A stretch of 64,000 nucleotides of DNA. Origin: Natrinema sp046097095. Lineage in GTDB: Archaea; Halobacteriota; Halobacteria; Halobacteriales; Natrialbaceae. The DNA lies in assembly GCF_046097095.1 (NCBI RefSeq), contig NZ_CP175698.1:620001-684000 (forward strand). The letters run 5' to 3'. Shown one piece after another: positions 34,331 to 42,980 of the stretch. The translations under genes and the position numbers were made by a program. Positions within the stretch are counted from its first letter, which is position 1; the number at the start of each line of letters is the position of its first letter. A model generated the notes under the pieces. It was not told the DNA's origin and searched no databases. It saw nothing but the letters and a program-made list of their open reading frames with translations.

Positions 34331-35503
34331 ATGAGGGACAGGCGACCGCTTACGACAGGGATCGAGGAATCAACGCGGGGGCCGACGGCCGCGGAGCCGG
34401 TGCTCGAACTCGACGGCCTCGCGAAGCGCTACGGGAACGAGGCAGTCATCGGTGACCTCTCGTTGGCCGTCCGTGAGGGCGAGCTCCTGACCTTGCTCGG
34501 CCCGTCGGGATGTGGCAAGACCACGACGCTCCGGCTGATCGCCGGCCTCGAGCGGCCCGACGCCGGCCGGGTCCGCCTCGCGGACGAGACCGTCTCCGGG
34601 AACGGGCGATTCGTTCCGCCCGAGGACCGCAACGTGGGTCTCGTCTTTCAGGAATTCGCGCTGTTTCCCCATCTGAGCGCCCGCGAAAACGTCGCCTTCG
34701 GCCTGCGAGATCGGGACGAGGCGGACCGCGAGACCCGCGTCGACGACCTCCTCGATCTCGTCAGCCTCGAGAGCCACGGCGATCACTACCCGGACGAACT
34801 CTCCGGCGGGCAACGACAGCGGGTCGCGCTCGCGCGCTCGCTGGCCCCCGAACCCGAGATGCTGTTGCTCGACGAGCCGTTCTCGAGTCTCGATGCGGAT
34901 TTACGCGTCGAGATGCGCGAAGAGGTCCGCCAAATAATCAAGGAGACGGGCGTCACCGCGATCTCCGTCACCCACGATCAGGAGGAAGCGCTGTCCATCT
35001 CCGACCGTGTCGCCGTGATGAACGACGGCGACATCGAGCAGATCGATACTCCCCAACGCGTCTTCCGGCGACCCGAGTCCCGATTCGTCGCCGGGTTTCT
35101 CGGCCACGCGAGGTTCCTCTCGGGCGAGGTCCGCGGCGACAGCGTCCACACCGCGCTGGGTCGCGTTCCCCGCGACGACGTCCACGAACTGGGCCATCGG
35201 TACGACGGCAGCGCCGTCGACTTGCTCGTTCGGCCGGACGACGTGGCGGCCTCACCCGCGGACGAGTCGGCGGCCGACGGCCGCGTCGTCTATCGGCGCT
35301 ACCTCGGTCCGACGGTCCTCTACCGCGTGGAACTCGATGACGGTGAGACCATCGAGTGTCTGCACAACCACGCCGATCGGATCGACCCGGACGAACGCGT
35401 TCGTGTCCGCATCACGGCCGACCACGATCTTGCGTGGTTCCCCGCGGAGCACCGCGAGGAGGCCGACGTGGACGCCGACGGAGCCCCCGCCGGCGCTGAC
35501 TGA
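34331..35503 (+). CDS. ABC transporter ATP-binding protein with TOBE domain
   Basis: A 390-residue ATPase of the PotA/FbpC/MalK type. Walker A GPSGCGKTTT near 57, Q-loop VFQEFALFPHLS, signature LSGGQRQRVALARS near 157, Walker B MLLLDEPFSSLDADLR near 178 and switch VTHDQEEA near 213 are intact. A C-terminal TOBE-like beta domain (about 260-365) would control transport or sense substrate. The 20-residue N-terminal extension suggests the start could be a little downstream. No permease or binding protein is nearby, so the substrate (iron, spermidine, sulfate or sugar) cannot be assigned. Confidence 0.88.
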   Translation: MRDRRPLTTGIEESTRGPTAAEPVLELDGLAKRYGNEAVIGDLSLAVREGELLTLLGPSGCGKTTTLRLIAGLERPDAGRVRLADETVSGNGRFVPPEDRNVGLVFQEFALFPHLSARENVAFGLRDRDEADRETRVDDLLDLVSLESHGDHYPDELSGGQRQRVALARSLAPEPEMLLLDEPFSSLDADLRVEMREEVRQIIKETGVTAISVTHDQEEALSISDRVAVMNDGDIEQIDTPQRVFRRPESRFVAGFLGHARFLSGEVRGDSVHTALGRVPRDDVHELGHRYDGSAVDLLVRPDDVAASPADESAADGRVVYRRYLGPTVLYRVELDDGETIECLHNHADRIDPDERVRVRITADHDLAWFPAEHREEADVDADGAPAGAD

Positions 35504-35619
35504 TCGGCTCGTTCTCGAGTACCCCGGTTCCCGACTGGTTCCGGTGTCGCCGCCGAATGCCGGTTCAGTCAGCGATCCGAACGGTTACCTTGATACGCCG
35601 CCCCTTCCCAGCCCACCAC

Positions 35620-36264
35620 ATGGCCGACAGCAAACGAATCGCGACGTACTGCGGCGTCGTCGGACCCGTCCTTGCACTCGGCGCGATCGTCCTCGCGACG
35701 CTTCTCGCTCCGCCGGAGACGTTCACCTGGGCCGACCGGTCGCTCTCGGATATGGGCCGATACGGTGCCCCGACGTTTCCGGTGTTCAACGGCGGCCTGA
35801 TTCTGGGCGGACTCGTCGGACTCCCCTTCGTCTGGCGGCTGTGGACCGCGAGCCGCAACGCCCTCGAGCGCCTCGGTATCGTCCTGCTCGCGGTCGCGGT
35901 CGTCGGGATGATCGGCGTCGGGGTCTTCTTCCTCGAGCACACGGCCGTCTACCTCGAGACGAGCTTACACGGCTTCGCGGCGCTGACCGTGTTCGGTGTC
36001 GCCCCGTTTGCGAGTTGGGTCTACGGGACCGGTGCGGCGCTGGCCGGCGACGGTCGGCTCGCAGTCGCGTCGTTCTGGGTCGGCAACGTCCATCCGGTGG
36101 CCTGGCTGTTCTGGGTGTTCTCGCTGGGCGGACACGTCGATACCGGAACGTGGTTTGCCGTCCCCGAGTTCGTCGCCGCCGTCGCGTTCGGCGGGTGGAT
36201 CCTCCTGCTCGCGGTCGTCGTCTCTCGTCGGACCGACCGTGAATCAGACGGACCGAGCCGCTGA
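35620..36264 (+). CDS. DUF998-type polytopic membrane protein
   Basis: A 214-residue protein with about six hydrophobic helices. It starts MADSKRIATYCGVVGPVLALGAI and has the family segment TWADRSLSDMGRYG between helices 1 and 2, as in DUF998 proteins; later loops contain EHTAVYLETSLHGF. The function of DUF998 is unknown. The ATG at 35620 is chosen because the upstream in-frame extension to 35557 is not conserved in character. It stands alone, between the ABC ATPase and the UPF0058 gene. Confidence 0.78.
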   Translation: MADSKRIATYCGVVGPVLALGAIVLATLLAPPETFTWADRSLSDMGRYGAPTFPVFNGGLILGGLVGLPFVWRLWTASRNALERLGIVLLAVAVVGMIGVGVFFLEHTAVYLETSLHGFAALTVFGVAPFASWVYGTGAALAGDGRLAVASFWVGNVHPVAWLFWVFSLGGHVDTGTWFAVPEFVAAVAFGGWILLLAVVVSRRTDRESDGPSR

Positions 36265-36301
36265 GGGGTCGCGTCGGCTTTTGCGACCGTCGGCCACACA
36301 A

Positions 36302-36310
36302 CGCTTAAAC
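36302..36310 (+). promoter_or_regulatory. TATA-like element of the UPF0058 gene
   Basis: CGCTTAAAC is centred 28 bases before the ATG. A 10-bp palindrome CCGTATACGG (36320-36329) sits between it and the start, overlapping the predicted transcription start, where a repressor could act. Confidence 0.4.
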
Positions 36311-36333
36311 CGAAACCGTCCGTATACGGGGGT

Positions 36334-36612
36334 ATGCATAAGGACGAACTCCTCGAGCTCCACGAAGAACTCGTCGTCATTATGGAGTACTTCTCGGAGC
36401 GAGAGGAGGTCGACGAAACGCTGTTCGATCCTTACCGCCAACTCGACGTCGACCCCTCGCACGTCCACAAGTCGAAGAGCGAACACAAACACGCGGTCTT
36501 CGTCCTCGGTAACGCGCTGGCAGGTGCGATGAGCGAAGACGAGTTCTCGAGCGCCGGTCGGATCGGCAAGCGCATGAAGGAACTCGCCGAGGACGCGGAA
36601 TCGAAGATCTAG
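36334..36612 (+). CDS. UPF0058 family protein
   Basis: A 92-residue all-helical archaeal protein: MHKDELLELHEELVVIMEYF, then LDVDPSHVHKSKSEHKHAVFVLGNALA and GKRMKELAEDAESK. It matches the short UPF0058 family found widely in Euryarchaeota, with conserved His residues (HVHKSKSEHKH) that might bind metal. No function is established. It lies 57 bases upstream of the 877-residue protein on the same strand. Confidence 0.85.
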   Translation: MHKDELLELHEELVVIMEYFSEREEVDETLFDPYRQLDVDPSHVHKSKSEHKHAVFVLGNALAGAMSEDEFSSAGRIGKRMKELAEDAESKI

Positions 36613-36669
36613 AAAATAGCACGGTGTTCTAGGCGAAACGTATTTGGTGTGGTTCCCGCTTGTTGACGT

Positions 36670-39303
36670 ATGGACCCGCGCACGCAAGAGCGCGTCGAGG
36701 AGTGGGACTCCCGCCCGTTCGACGGCGGTTTCGATGGCCTCTCCAATCTCGCTGCTGCCGATTTCTCGGGTGCCGTCTCCGCGGCCGGTACGTGGCTCTT
36801 TATGCTCAACGGCCGGATCGTCGGCATCTTCGACGGCGACATCGAGGACGTCGAAACGGCCTCGGGAACGCAGTACGAGGCACCCCACCCGTCGCTGCCG
36901 TTGCTCTGCACGATGGAGGAACGCGGCGGCGAGACACGGGCGAACTATTACACCAACGAGACGCCGCTCCGGGAGGTCGACGAAACCCTCCAGAGCGGGT
37001 CGTTTACCGGCTACGTCGAATTGAGCGAGAACGTCTTGAGCGGCGACTACTACGCCGTCTATTACGGTGGTCGTCGCATGGCGGCCGCCTACATCGGCAA
37101 CGCCGAGCGGCTGCTCACCGGCGAGGAGGCGTTCGAGCGCGCGGCCGACGAGGTCGGCATTTACGAAGTCGTTGACGTCGAGATCGACGTCACCGACGTT
37201 CCCGAGACGGGCGACGCCGAACCGGACTCGTCGGGCACCGATCGGACGACCACAGAGGGGGCGTCCGACCCGGACACCACGGTCGACGCCGACACCGCCG
37301 GTGCGTCCGCGAACGACGACACGAGCGCCGAACCGACCCCCGATCCGACGACATCGTCGATCGACCCGATCGACGTCTCGAGTACGGAGCCGACCAACAC
37401 CGACGCCTCGGTCGGCGACCCGATCGAGGACGTGACCGCAGACGACTCGTCGCTGACTGGCGACATCGATCTGACGGGCGATCCGTCGGAGATTACCGCG
37501 ACCGAGGAGACCGGGGACGACTCGAAGTCGGCGTCGGCCGGAATCACCGAACCGGAGCCGGCCGTCGATCCCGACCCCGATCCGCACCCGGAGTCGGCCT
37601 CGTCGGACGACGGCGTCGAATCGGCGGACCGAAACGACGAGGAACGTGCGGAGCCAAACGGCGAAGCGTCCTCGTCGACCACCGGGACGACGACCGAATT
37701 CTCGGAGGCAGACGCCGCCGCCGCCAGCGACACATCGGACGGCGACTCCACGGCGGACGATAGCGACGATAGCGATTCTGCGACCGACGAAACTGAGCGC
37801 CCGACCGACCCGGACCTCGCGGAAGTCGAAGCGGCGGCCGAGGAACTGGACCAGAACATTTCCTGGGTCGAAGACGGCGAACCGGCGGCAACGAGTTCCG
37901 AACCGGCAGTACAGGACACTACCGACGAGTCGACCGACGAGCCGGAGCCGGCCGCCGACTCCGCGCCGGAGGCCGACGCTGCGCCGGAGACCGACGCCGA
38001 CGAGGACGACCTCGAGGAGCAGTTCGAGCGCGAAGAGGAATGGCGCGAAACGCGCCGCATTCCATCGATCGATCCCGACGACAGCGACTCGGAGACGGAC
38101 GCGAGTAACGAACGCGGGACCTCGAGTGCGGGTCGATCGTCAGCGGTGTCGAGCTCCGAGACGGCCGCCGGCGGCGCGTCGACCGGGAACCAGTCCGGCT
38201 CGCGGAGCGGGAGGCGGACGACCGACTCGACGTCGACGGCATCCTCGGCCGGCGGTCGCGGACGGTCACAGGCCCAACGCGGCCAGCGCGAGGCGTCTCA
38301 ATCTCGGACGGAGACGGCCGGGCAAGGAAACCGAGAGCGGGTCGCGGCGCTCACTGAGAAAGTCGAGACGCTACAGGAACAACGCAACGCGCTCGTAACG
38401 AAAGCCGAGGAACTCGAGACCGAACGCGATCGACTGCGCTCGGAGAACGAGGAGCTCTCGGCGACCGTTGAGCGGCTGCAGTCCCGAATCGAGAGCCTCG
38501 AGACGGAGCTGGAACAGGCCCGTAAGCGTGAGGGAGAGACTGGAGACGCAGGTGGTGACACGGCCGTGAGCACGGGTCCGAACCTCTCGCCCCAGCAGGC
38601 GCTCTCGGGAACGAACCTCTTCGTCCGGTACGCCTCGAAGAGCCAACCGACTCTCGAGACGGCCCACGACGGCGCTGCCGACCGCAGTGACGTCGCCTCG
38701 AATCTACGGCTGGAACACCACACGCAGTTCGACTCGGCCGACGCCGTCGTCGACGGCGAACCCTACGACGACTTTCTCGCGTCGACGATGGAGTATCGGT
38801 TCGTCGACTGGCTCACCGAGATGGTGCTTTATGAGGTCCGAGACACCGGCAACGCCGACGGGCTGGGCGACCTCTACGACGCGATTCCGCGAATCGACCG
38901 GGCCGAACTCGGTGCGACCATCTCGCTCGCTGACGACGACACCGAGGACGTCCCCGATCAGGTCACGTTCGATATCGTCGCGTTCGACAAGATGGGCAAT
39001 CCGTTGGTGTTGGCCACGCTCAACGATTCGCGCGAGCCGGCGTCGAAGGCCTTACTCGAGGAACTCGAGGAGGCCGCCTCCGCGGTGAAGGCAAACTACC
39101 CGTCGCTTGCATCGGCGATTGCCGTCACCTCGAGTTACTTCGAGCCCGGCGCGCTCGAGGTGGCCGAACAGGCCACCAGCGGCGGCTTCCTCAGTCGCGG
39201 CTCGAAACTGAGTTACGTCAACCTCTCGCGCAAGGACGGCTACCACCTCTGTCTGGTTGAATCGCGCTCCGAAGGGTTCCACATGAACGTTCCCGAACTG
39301 TAG
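36670..39303 (+). CDS. Large acidic haloarchaeal protein with two folded ends and coiled coil
   Basis: 877 residues. The N-terminal domain (about 1-170) carries GFDGLSNLAAADFSGAVSA, LFMLNGRIVGIFDG and TGYVELSENVLSGDYYAVYY...GRRMAAAYIG, resembling the GxL...GxxA layout of PATAN/DUF4388 effector domains. Residues about 180-550 are low-complexity Asp/Glu/Ser/Thr/Pro, probably disordered. Residues about 555-625 form a coiled coil (NRERVAALTEKVETLQEQ). The C-terminal domain (about 640-877) is folded: NLFVRYASKSQPTLETAHDG, VDWLTEMVLYEVRDTGNADG, DIVAFDKMGNPLVLATLNDS and a final HMNVPEL. It has been called a transcriptional regulator in halophiles without experiment. Function unknown. Confidence 0.78.
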   Translation: MDPRTQERVEEWDSRPFDGGFDGLSNLAAADFSGAVSAAGTWLFMLNGRIVGIFDGDIEDVETASGTQYEAPHPSLPLLCTMEERGGETRANYYTNETPLREVDETLQSGSFTGYVELSENVLSGDYYAVYYGGRRMAAAYIGNAERLLTGEEAFERAADEVGIYEVVDVEIDVTDVPETGDAEPDSSGTDRTTTEGASDPDTTVDADTAGASANDDTSAEPTPDPTTSSIDPIDVSSTEPTNTDASVGDPIEDVTADDSSLTGDIDLTGDPSEITATEETGDDSKSASAGITEPEPAVDPDPDPHPESASSDDGVESADRNDEERAEPNGEASSSTTGTTTEFSEADAAAASDTSDGDSTADDSDDSDSATDETERPTDPDLAEVEAAAEELDQNISWVEDGEPAATSSEPAVQDTTDESTDEPEPAADSAPEADAAPETDADEDDLEEQFEREEEWRETRRIPSIDPDDSDSETDASNERGTSSAGRSSAVSSSETAAGGASTGNQSGSRSGRRTTDSTSTASSAGGRGRSQAQRGQREASQSRTETAGQGNRERVAALTEKVETLQEQRNALVTKAEELETERDRLRSENEELSATVERLQSRIESLETELEQARKREGETGDAGGDTAVSTGPNLSPQQALSGTNLFVRYASKSQPTLETAHDGAADRSDVASNLRLEHHTQFDSADAVVDGEPYDDFLASTMEYRFVDWLTEMVLYEVRDTGNADGLGDLYDAIPRIDRAELGATISLADDDTEDVPDQVTFDIVAFDKMGNPLVLATLNDSREPASKALLEELEEAASAVKANYPSLASAIAVTSSYFEPGALEVAEQATSGGFLSRGSKLSYVNLSRKDGYHLCLVESRSEGFHMNVPEL

Positions 39304-39509
39304 CCGTCGCGTCCGTTTTCACCACCGGCGTCTCGAGTTCCGTTCGCCACGAGAGCCGTTGCTGGCGACGGCATTCGAATTCGACGTCGCTCGTGCGTTC
39401 GCAAGCGGGAAGCGACGCGCTCGAGGGAACGAGAAAGGGTGAAAATCCTAGCCAACTGCGCCGAGAGTGTGCATACGACCACGCGGCGGTGGTCGAACTA
39501 AACGAACTG

Positions 39510-39815
39510 TTACCCTTCGATCTCCGCGACGTCTTCGATCTTCATGCCGTCGAGCTTATCGACGATGTCGTCGATCTTGCCGTCGAGTTCGTCGACGAAC
39601 TCCGCGGTGCGCTCGGTCTTGATCGCGCCCTGACTCGAGGGCTCGATGAGGTTCTCTTCCTCGAGGACGCGAAGCGAGTAGCGGACCTTGTGGTGTGGGT
39701 ATCCGGTCTCGTTCGACATCTTCACGATTCCGATAGGCTCGTTCTCGATAACCATCTTCAGGACCTGCAGATGGCGTTCCAGCATATCGACTTCCTTCTC
39801 AAGTCGGTCTATCAT
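39510..39815 (-). CDS. Small archaeal winged-helix regulator
   Basis: A 101-residue protein. A short N-terminal helix (MIDRLEKEVDMLERHLQVL) is followed by a winged helix: LKMVIENEPIGIVKMSNETGY, recognition helix PHHKVRYSLRVLEEENLIE and wing SSQGAIKTERTAEF. It ends in a helical dimerisation tail. This is a conserved archaeal regulator type. TTTTAAAG on the minus strand about 30 bases before the ATG indicates leaderless transcription. Target genes unknown. Confidence 0.82.
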   Translation of the reverse strand: MIDRLEKEVDMLERHLQVLKMVIENEPIGIVKMSNETGYPHHKVRYSLRVLEEENLIEPSSQGAIKTERTAEFVDELDGKIDDIVDKLDGMKIEDVAEIEG

Positions 39816-40179
39816 GGCATTTGTTAACTTGTCTTTGGGGCCTTTAAAAGTTACTCTCGGCGACTGAAATGACGACTCTCAACTGACAGCTCGTTCCTGT
39901 CAGTAGTTAACGCTTCCGATCGCTCCCATCTCTCGCAGACCGTCGGCGGGGTCACCGCGGTCTCGCGGACGGCCGTTAGGCGGGTGTTCCCGTCCGAGGG
40001 CGCTTTCCGAAACGAGTAGTGCGTCCCATTGAAACGAGAGGAGCCGTTCGATCGACCGTTTCGACCGGTCGTAGTTATGTCCCGCGATCGGCGACGAGCA
40101 CCGACGACGGCCGCCGCTCGGTTCGGCACCCGCTCATACCGTAATCTGTTTATCGGCCCGGCAAGAACCCGCCGCTGTT
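39816..40179. other. 364-base intergenic region between divergent genes
   Basis: It holds the promoter of the winged-helix gene at its left end (CTTTAAAAG, 39842-39850) and that of purA at its right end. Between them are only short, Arg-rich frames without recognisable content. No RNA gene is evident. Confidence 0.5.
40147..40154 (+). promoter_or_regulatory. TATA-like element of purA
   Basis: TGTTTATC is centred about 29 bases before the purA ATG, fitting a leaderless transcript. Confidence 0.45.
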
Positions 40180-41544
40180 ATGACCGTCACTATCGTCGGG
40201 TCGCAACTCGGCGACGAAGGTAAAGGTGGGGTCGTCGACCTGTACGGCGACGCCGCCGACGTCGTCGCCCGGTATCAGGGCGGCGACAACGCTGGCCATA
40301 CCGTCGTTCACGACGGTGCAAAGTACAAGCTGTCGCTCGTGCCGTCGGGAGCCGTCCGGGGCAAGGTGGGTGTCCTCGGCAACGGCTGCGTCGTCAACCC
40401 CGAGACGCTGTTCGATGAGATCGATACGCTCCGTGACCGCGGGCTCGAGCCCGACGTTCGTGTCGCCGAGCGCGCACACGTTATCCTTCCCTACCACCGC
40501 GTGCTCGACGGCATCGAAGAGGACGAGAAAGAGGACCTCGCCGCCGGAACGACCAAACGCGGCATCGGCCCCACGTACGAGGACAAAGCGGGCCGCCGCG
40601 GCGTCCGCATCGGCGACCTGCTCGACCCGGACGTGCTCCGCGAACGCCTCGAGTACGTCGTCCCCCAGAAGAAGGCCCTCGCGGAGGAAGTCTTCGGTAA
40701 GGAGACCGGCGCGGAATTCGACATCGACCACCTCTACGAAACCTATCGCGAGTACGGCGAGCGCCTCGCCGAAGAGGAGATGACCGTCGACTGCGGCAGT
40801 TTCCTCCAGGAGCGGATCGACGCCGGCGACAACGTCATGCTCGAGGGCGCACAGGGAACCTCCCTCGACATCGACCACGGGGTCTACCCGTACGTCACGT
40901 CCTCGAATCCGACCGCGGGCGGGGCGACCGTCGGCACCGGACTCGGCCCGACCGTCGTCGGCGACGGCGAGGTCATCGGCATCGTCAAGGCCTACCTCTC
41001 GCGGGTCGGTACCGGCCCGCTGCCGACCGAACTCGGCGGTGTCGAGGGGCAGACGCCCGATTACGACCCCGACGAGGGAGCCGGCGCGAACGAGGAAGAG
41101 CTCGCGACATACATCCGCGACGAAGGCGGGGAGTACGGCACCGTCACCGGCCGCCCGCGGCGGGTCGGCTGGCTCGATATGCCGATGCTGCGCCACGCTG
41201 CCCGCGCGAACGGCTTTACGGGGCTTGCGGTCAACCACATCGACGTGCTGGCCGGACTCGAGGAGGTCGAGGTCGGACACAGCTACGAGTTCGATGGAGA
41301 CGAAATCTTCACGATGCCCCCGACGACCGAGGCGTGGAGCCGCTGCGAAGCGACCCTCAAATCCTTCGACGGCTGGCCCGAGATCGACTGGAGCGACGTC
41401 GCCGAGGAGGGCTACGAGGCGATTCCGGAGAACGCGCGAACGTACCTCGAGTACATCGCGGACGAACTCGACGCACCGATCTACGCGGTCGGCGTCGGTC
41501 CCGGCCGCGGCGAGACCGTCGTCGTCGAGGACCCGTACGAATAG
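40180..41544 (+). CDS. purA: Adenylosuccinate synthetase
   Basis: A 454-residue GTP-dependent enzyme that joins IMP and aspartate to adenylosuccinate in AMP synthesis. The N-terminal P-loop SQLGDEGKGG (about 7-16) contains the catalytic Asp, GGDNAGHTVV supplies the catalytic His, TTKRGIGPTYEDKAGRRG is near 124 and the C-terminal TGRPRRVGWLDM is near 325. Length is slightly above the bacterial norm because of acidic loops. A TATA-like element supports the start. A T-run follows the stop. Confidence 0.96.
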   Translation: MTVTIVGSQLGDEGKGGVVDLYGDAADVVARYQGGDNAGHTVVHDGAKYKLSLVPSGAVRGKVGVLGNGCVVNPETLFDEIDTLRDRGLEPDVRVAERAHVILPYHRVLDGIEEDEKEDLAAGTTKRGIGPTYEDKAGRRGVRIGDLLDPDVLRERLEYVVPQKKALAEEVFGKETGAEFDIDHLYETYREYGERLAEEEMTVDCGSFLQERIDAGDNVMLEGAQGTSLDIDHGVYPYVTSSNPTAGGATVGTGLGPTVVGDGEVIGIVKAYLSRVGTGPLPTELGGVEGQTPDYDPDEGAGANEEELATYIRDEGGEYGTVTGRPRRVGWLDMPMLRHAARANGFTGLAVNHIDVLAGLEEVEVGHSYEFDGDEIFTMPPTTEAWSRCEATLKSFDGWPEIDWSDVAEEGYEAIPENARTYLEYIADELDAPIYAVGVGPGRGETVVVEDPYE

Positions 41545-41549
41545 CGTCG

Positions 41550-41565
41550 GTATCGCGTTTTTCGA
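41550..41565 (+). terminator. Oligo-T tract after purA
   Basis: TATCGCGTTTTTCGAC, with five consecutive T at 41558-41562, lies 13 bases after the purA stop and resembles an archaeal T-rich terminator. Confidence 0.3.
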
Positions 41566-41666
41566 CCGCCGCTCGCGGTACGGAGACGGAGTGTCGCGCG
41601 TCGCGGTCATTGTCGCGACCACGCGATACCGTTCCGAGGCTCCGCTCACGAGCGACGTTCCCGAAA

Positions 41667-41674
41667 CCTTTTGC
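41667..41674 (+). promoter_or_regulatory. TATA-like element of the Trm112-like gene
   Basis: CCTTTTGC preceded by CGAAA (possible BRE) is centred 27 bases before the ATG at 41698. Confidence 0.35.
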
Positions 41675-41697
41675 TGGAGGCGACGAGCCTACGTAGT

Positions 41698-41892
41698 ATG
41701 AAGGAGTCGTTGCTGGACATTCTCTGCTGTCCGCTCGATAAACACGACCTTGAGCTCGAGGACGCCACCTACGACGACGAGGAGGTCATCGCCGGCGACC
41801 TCGTCTGTACCGAGTGCGGCGAGCGCTATCCGATCGAGGACGGGATTCCGAACCTGCTCCCGCCGGATATGCGCGAGGAAACGCCAGCCTGA
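41698..41892 (+). CDS. trm112: Trm112-like methyltransferase activator
   Basis: A 64-residue zinc protein: MKESLLDILCCPLDKHDLEL, then LVCTECGERYPIEDGIPNLLP. The paired cysteines (CC and C-x2-C) and the YPIEDGIPNLLP tail define the Trm112/UPF0434 family. In archaea Trm112 activates several methyltransferases acting on tRNA and translation factors; H. volcanii Trm112 is a hub for multiple partners. The ATG at 41698 is chosen from TATA spacing and family start. Confidence 0.9.
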   Translation: MKESLLDILCCPLDKHDLELEDATYDDEEVIAGDLVCTECGERYPIEDGIPNLLPPDMREETPA

Positions 41893-41904
41893 CCGGCCAC
41901 TACG

Positions 41905-42495
41905 ATGTCGGATTCCGAGGTCACCGTCCACGTCAATCGCAGTGCCGCCGACGAACTCGAGGCGTCGAGCGCGACGCTCGATACCACCGGGTCGTTCGCG
42001 CTCCGCTTGCAGGGCCACGAGTCGCCCGCGCACGTCCACTGTCGCCTCGGCGGTGACCTCGAGCGGATCGCATCGGTCGACCAGTCCAACTACTACGTCG
42101 AACCGAACGCCGTCACGGCTGTTCCGATCACCGTCGACGCGGACGGCGTCGAGCGCCCCGTCGAGGGGACACTCGAGGTGTTGACCGGCTACGGCTCGAA
42201 CTCGGTATCGATCGCCGTTACGATCACTGCCGGTCCGCCCGGCGTGGCCGTCGACGAGACGCTCGCCGAGCCCGCCCGCCGGGAGCCCGACCCGACGGCG
42301 CTCGAGCGTGTCGTCGACCGACTCACCGGCGTCAGCGCACTCGAGCCCGCCACGATCGCGGTGCTCGGACTCGGTCTGGTCGCGATCGGTATCGCCGCGG
42401 CCACGGCGGCGACGATCACCAGTCCGATCGCGACGGCCGGACTCGGTATCGTCATCGCCGGCGTCGTCGTCGCGGTGCTCTTACTCATTTGGTAG
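41905..42495 (+). CDS. Haloarchaeal membrane-anchored protein with beta-domain
   Basis: A 196-residue protein. Residues 1-120 are an acidic, strand-rich domain (EVTVHVNRSAADELEASSAT, TGSFALRLQGHESPAHVHCR, SIAVTITAGPPG) reminiscent of an Ig-like fold. Two hydrophobic helices at about 150-172 and 176-195 close the protein. No signal peptide is seen, so the domain may be cytoplasmic. It follows trm112 by 12 bases and is likely co-transcribed. I believe similar proteins are restricted to halophiles; function unknown. Confidence 0.65.
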   Translation: MSDSEVTVHVNRSAADELEASSATLDTTGSFALRLQGHESPAHVHCRLGGDLERIASVDQSNYYVEPNAVTAVPITVDADGVERPVEGTLEVLTGYGSNSVSIAVTITAGPPGVAVDETLAEPARREPDPTALERVVDRLTGVSALEPATIAVLGLGLVAIGIAAATAATITSPIATAGLGIVIAGVVVAVLLLIW

Positions 42496-42497
42496 CG

Positions 42498-42905
42498 TCA
42501 CGTTACTTTGACGGTCGCCCGATAGCGCCGCTTTTCGTACCGACACGGTGTGCTAAATGACGCCGGACCGTCGACTTCCGGGTCGCGGCCGATGTGGCGG
42601 GCGATCAACTGGATCACCGTCCGGAACTCCATCGTAATTCCTTTTCGGCCTGGTAGCGAGTCCCAGTTGACGTCCTCCTCGCTGTACGAGCCGGTTCGGA
42701 TCGCCTCCTCGAGTACGTCCGTCTGCCCCCCAGCCAGACCCGTCGTATCGAAATCGAGGAAATCGTCCGACCGATCGTCGACGTCGTCCGAGATGAGAAG
42801 CGTATAGGTTCGGCCGGTTTCGTTCGAGCCGCTGCTCGAGCACCCGGCGATCGCCGAGCATGACGCGGTTCCTGCCGCAATAGTGAGCAATTCGCGACGA
42901 ATCAC
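42498..42905 (-). CDS. Putative secreted lipoprotein
   Basis: 135 residues from a GTG start. The N-terminus MIRRELLTIAAGTASCSAIAGC is an export signal with twin Arg and a lipobox (AGC), followed by a Ser/Gly linker. The mature domain (about 100 residues) has SDDVDDRSDDFLDFDTTGLAGGQTDVLEEAIRTG and FRTVIQLIARHIGRDPEVDG. Starting at 42905 is chosen because it gives an immediate signal peptide; the longer frame (to 42980) places about 25 residues in front of it. The mature part matches no family I recognise. Its 3' end is convergent with the preceding gene, 2 bases apart. Confidence 0.55.
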   Translation of the reverse strand: MIRRELLTIAAGTASCSAIAGCSSSGSNETGRTYTLLISDDVDDRSDDFLDFDTTGLAGGQTDVLEEAIRTGSYSEEDVNWDSLPGRKGITMEFRTVIQLIARHIGRDPEVDGPASFSTPCRYEKRRYRATVKVT

Positions 42906-42980
42906 GGACGCAGTGTTCGTCGCCCGGGACTCGAAGATTGCGGCCGTCGTGTCGGCGTTTGCACACGCGATCGGTCGCAA

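Noticed and set aside
36244..37587. 447-codon minus-strand frame opposite the 877-residue protein
   Set aside because: Shadow of the acidic low-complexity region; Arg/Gly/Val composition.
39851..40129. 92-codon minus-strand frame upstream of purA
   Set aside because: Arg/Ser/Thr-rich, no acidic bias, overlaps the promoter region of two divergent genes.
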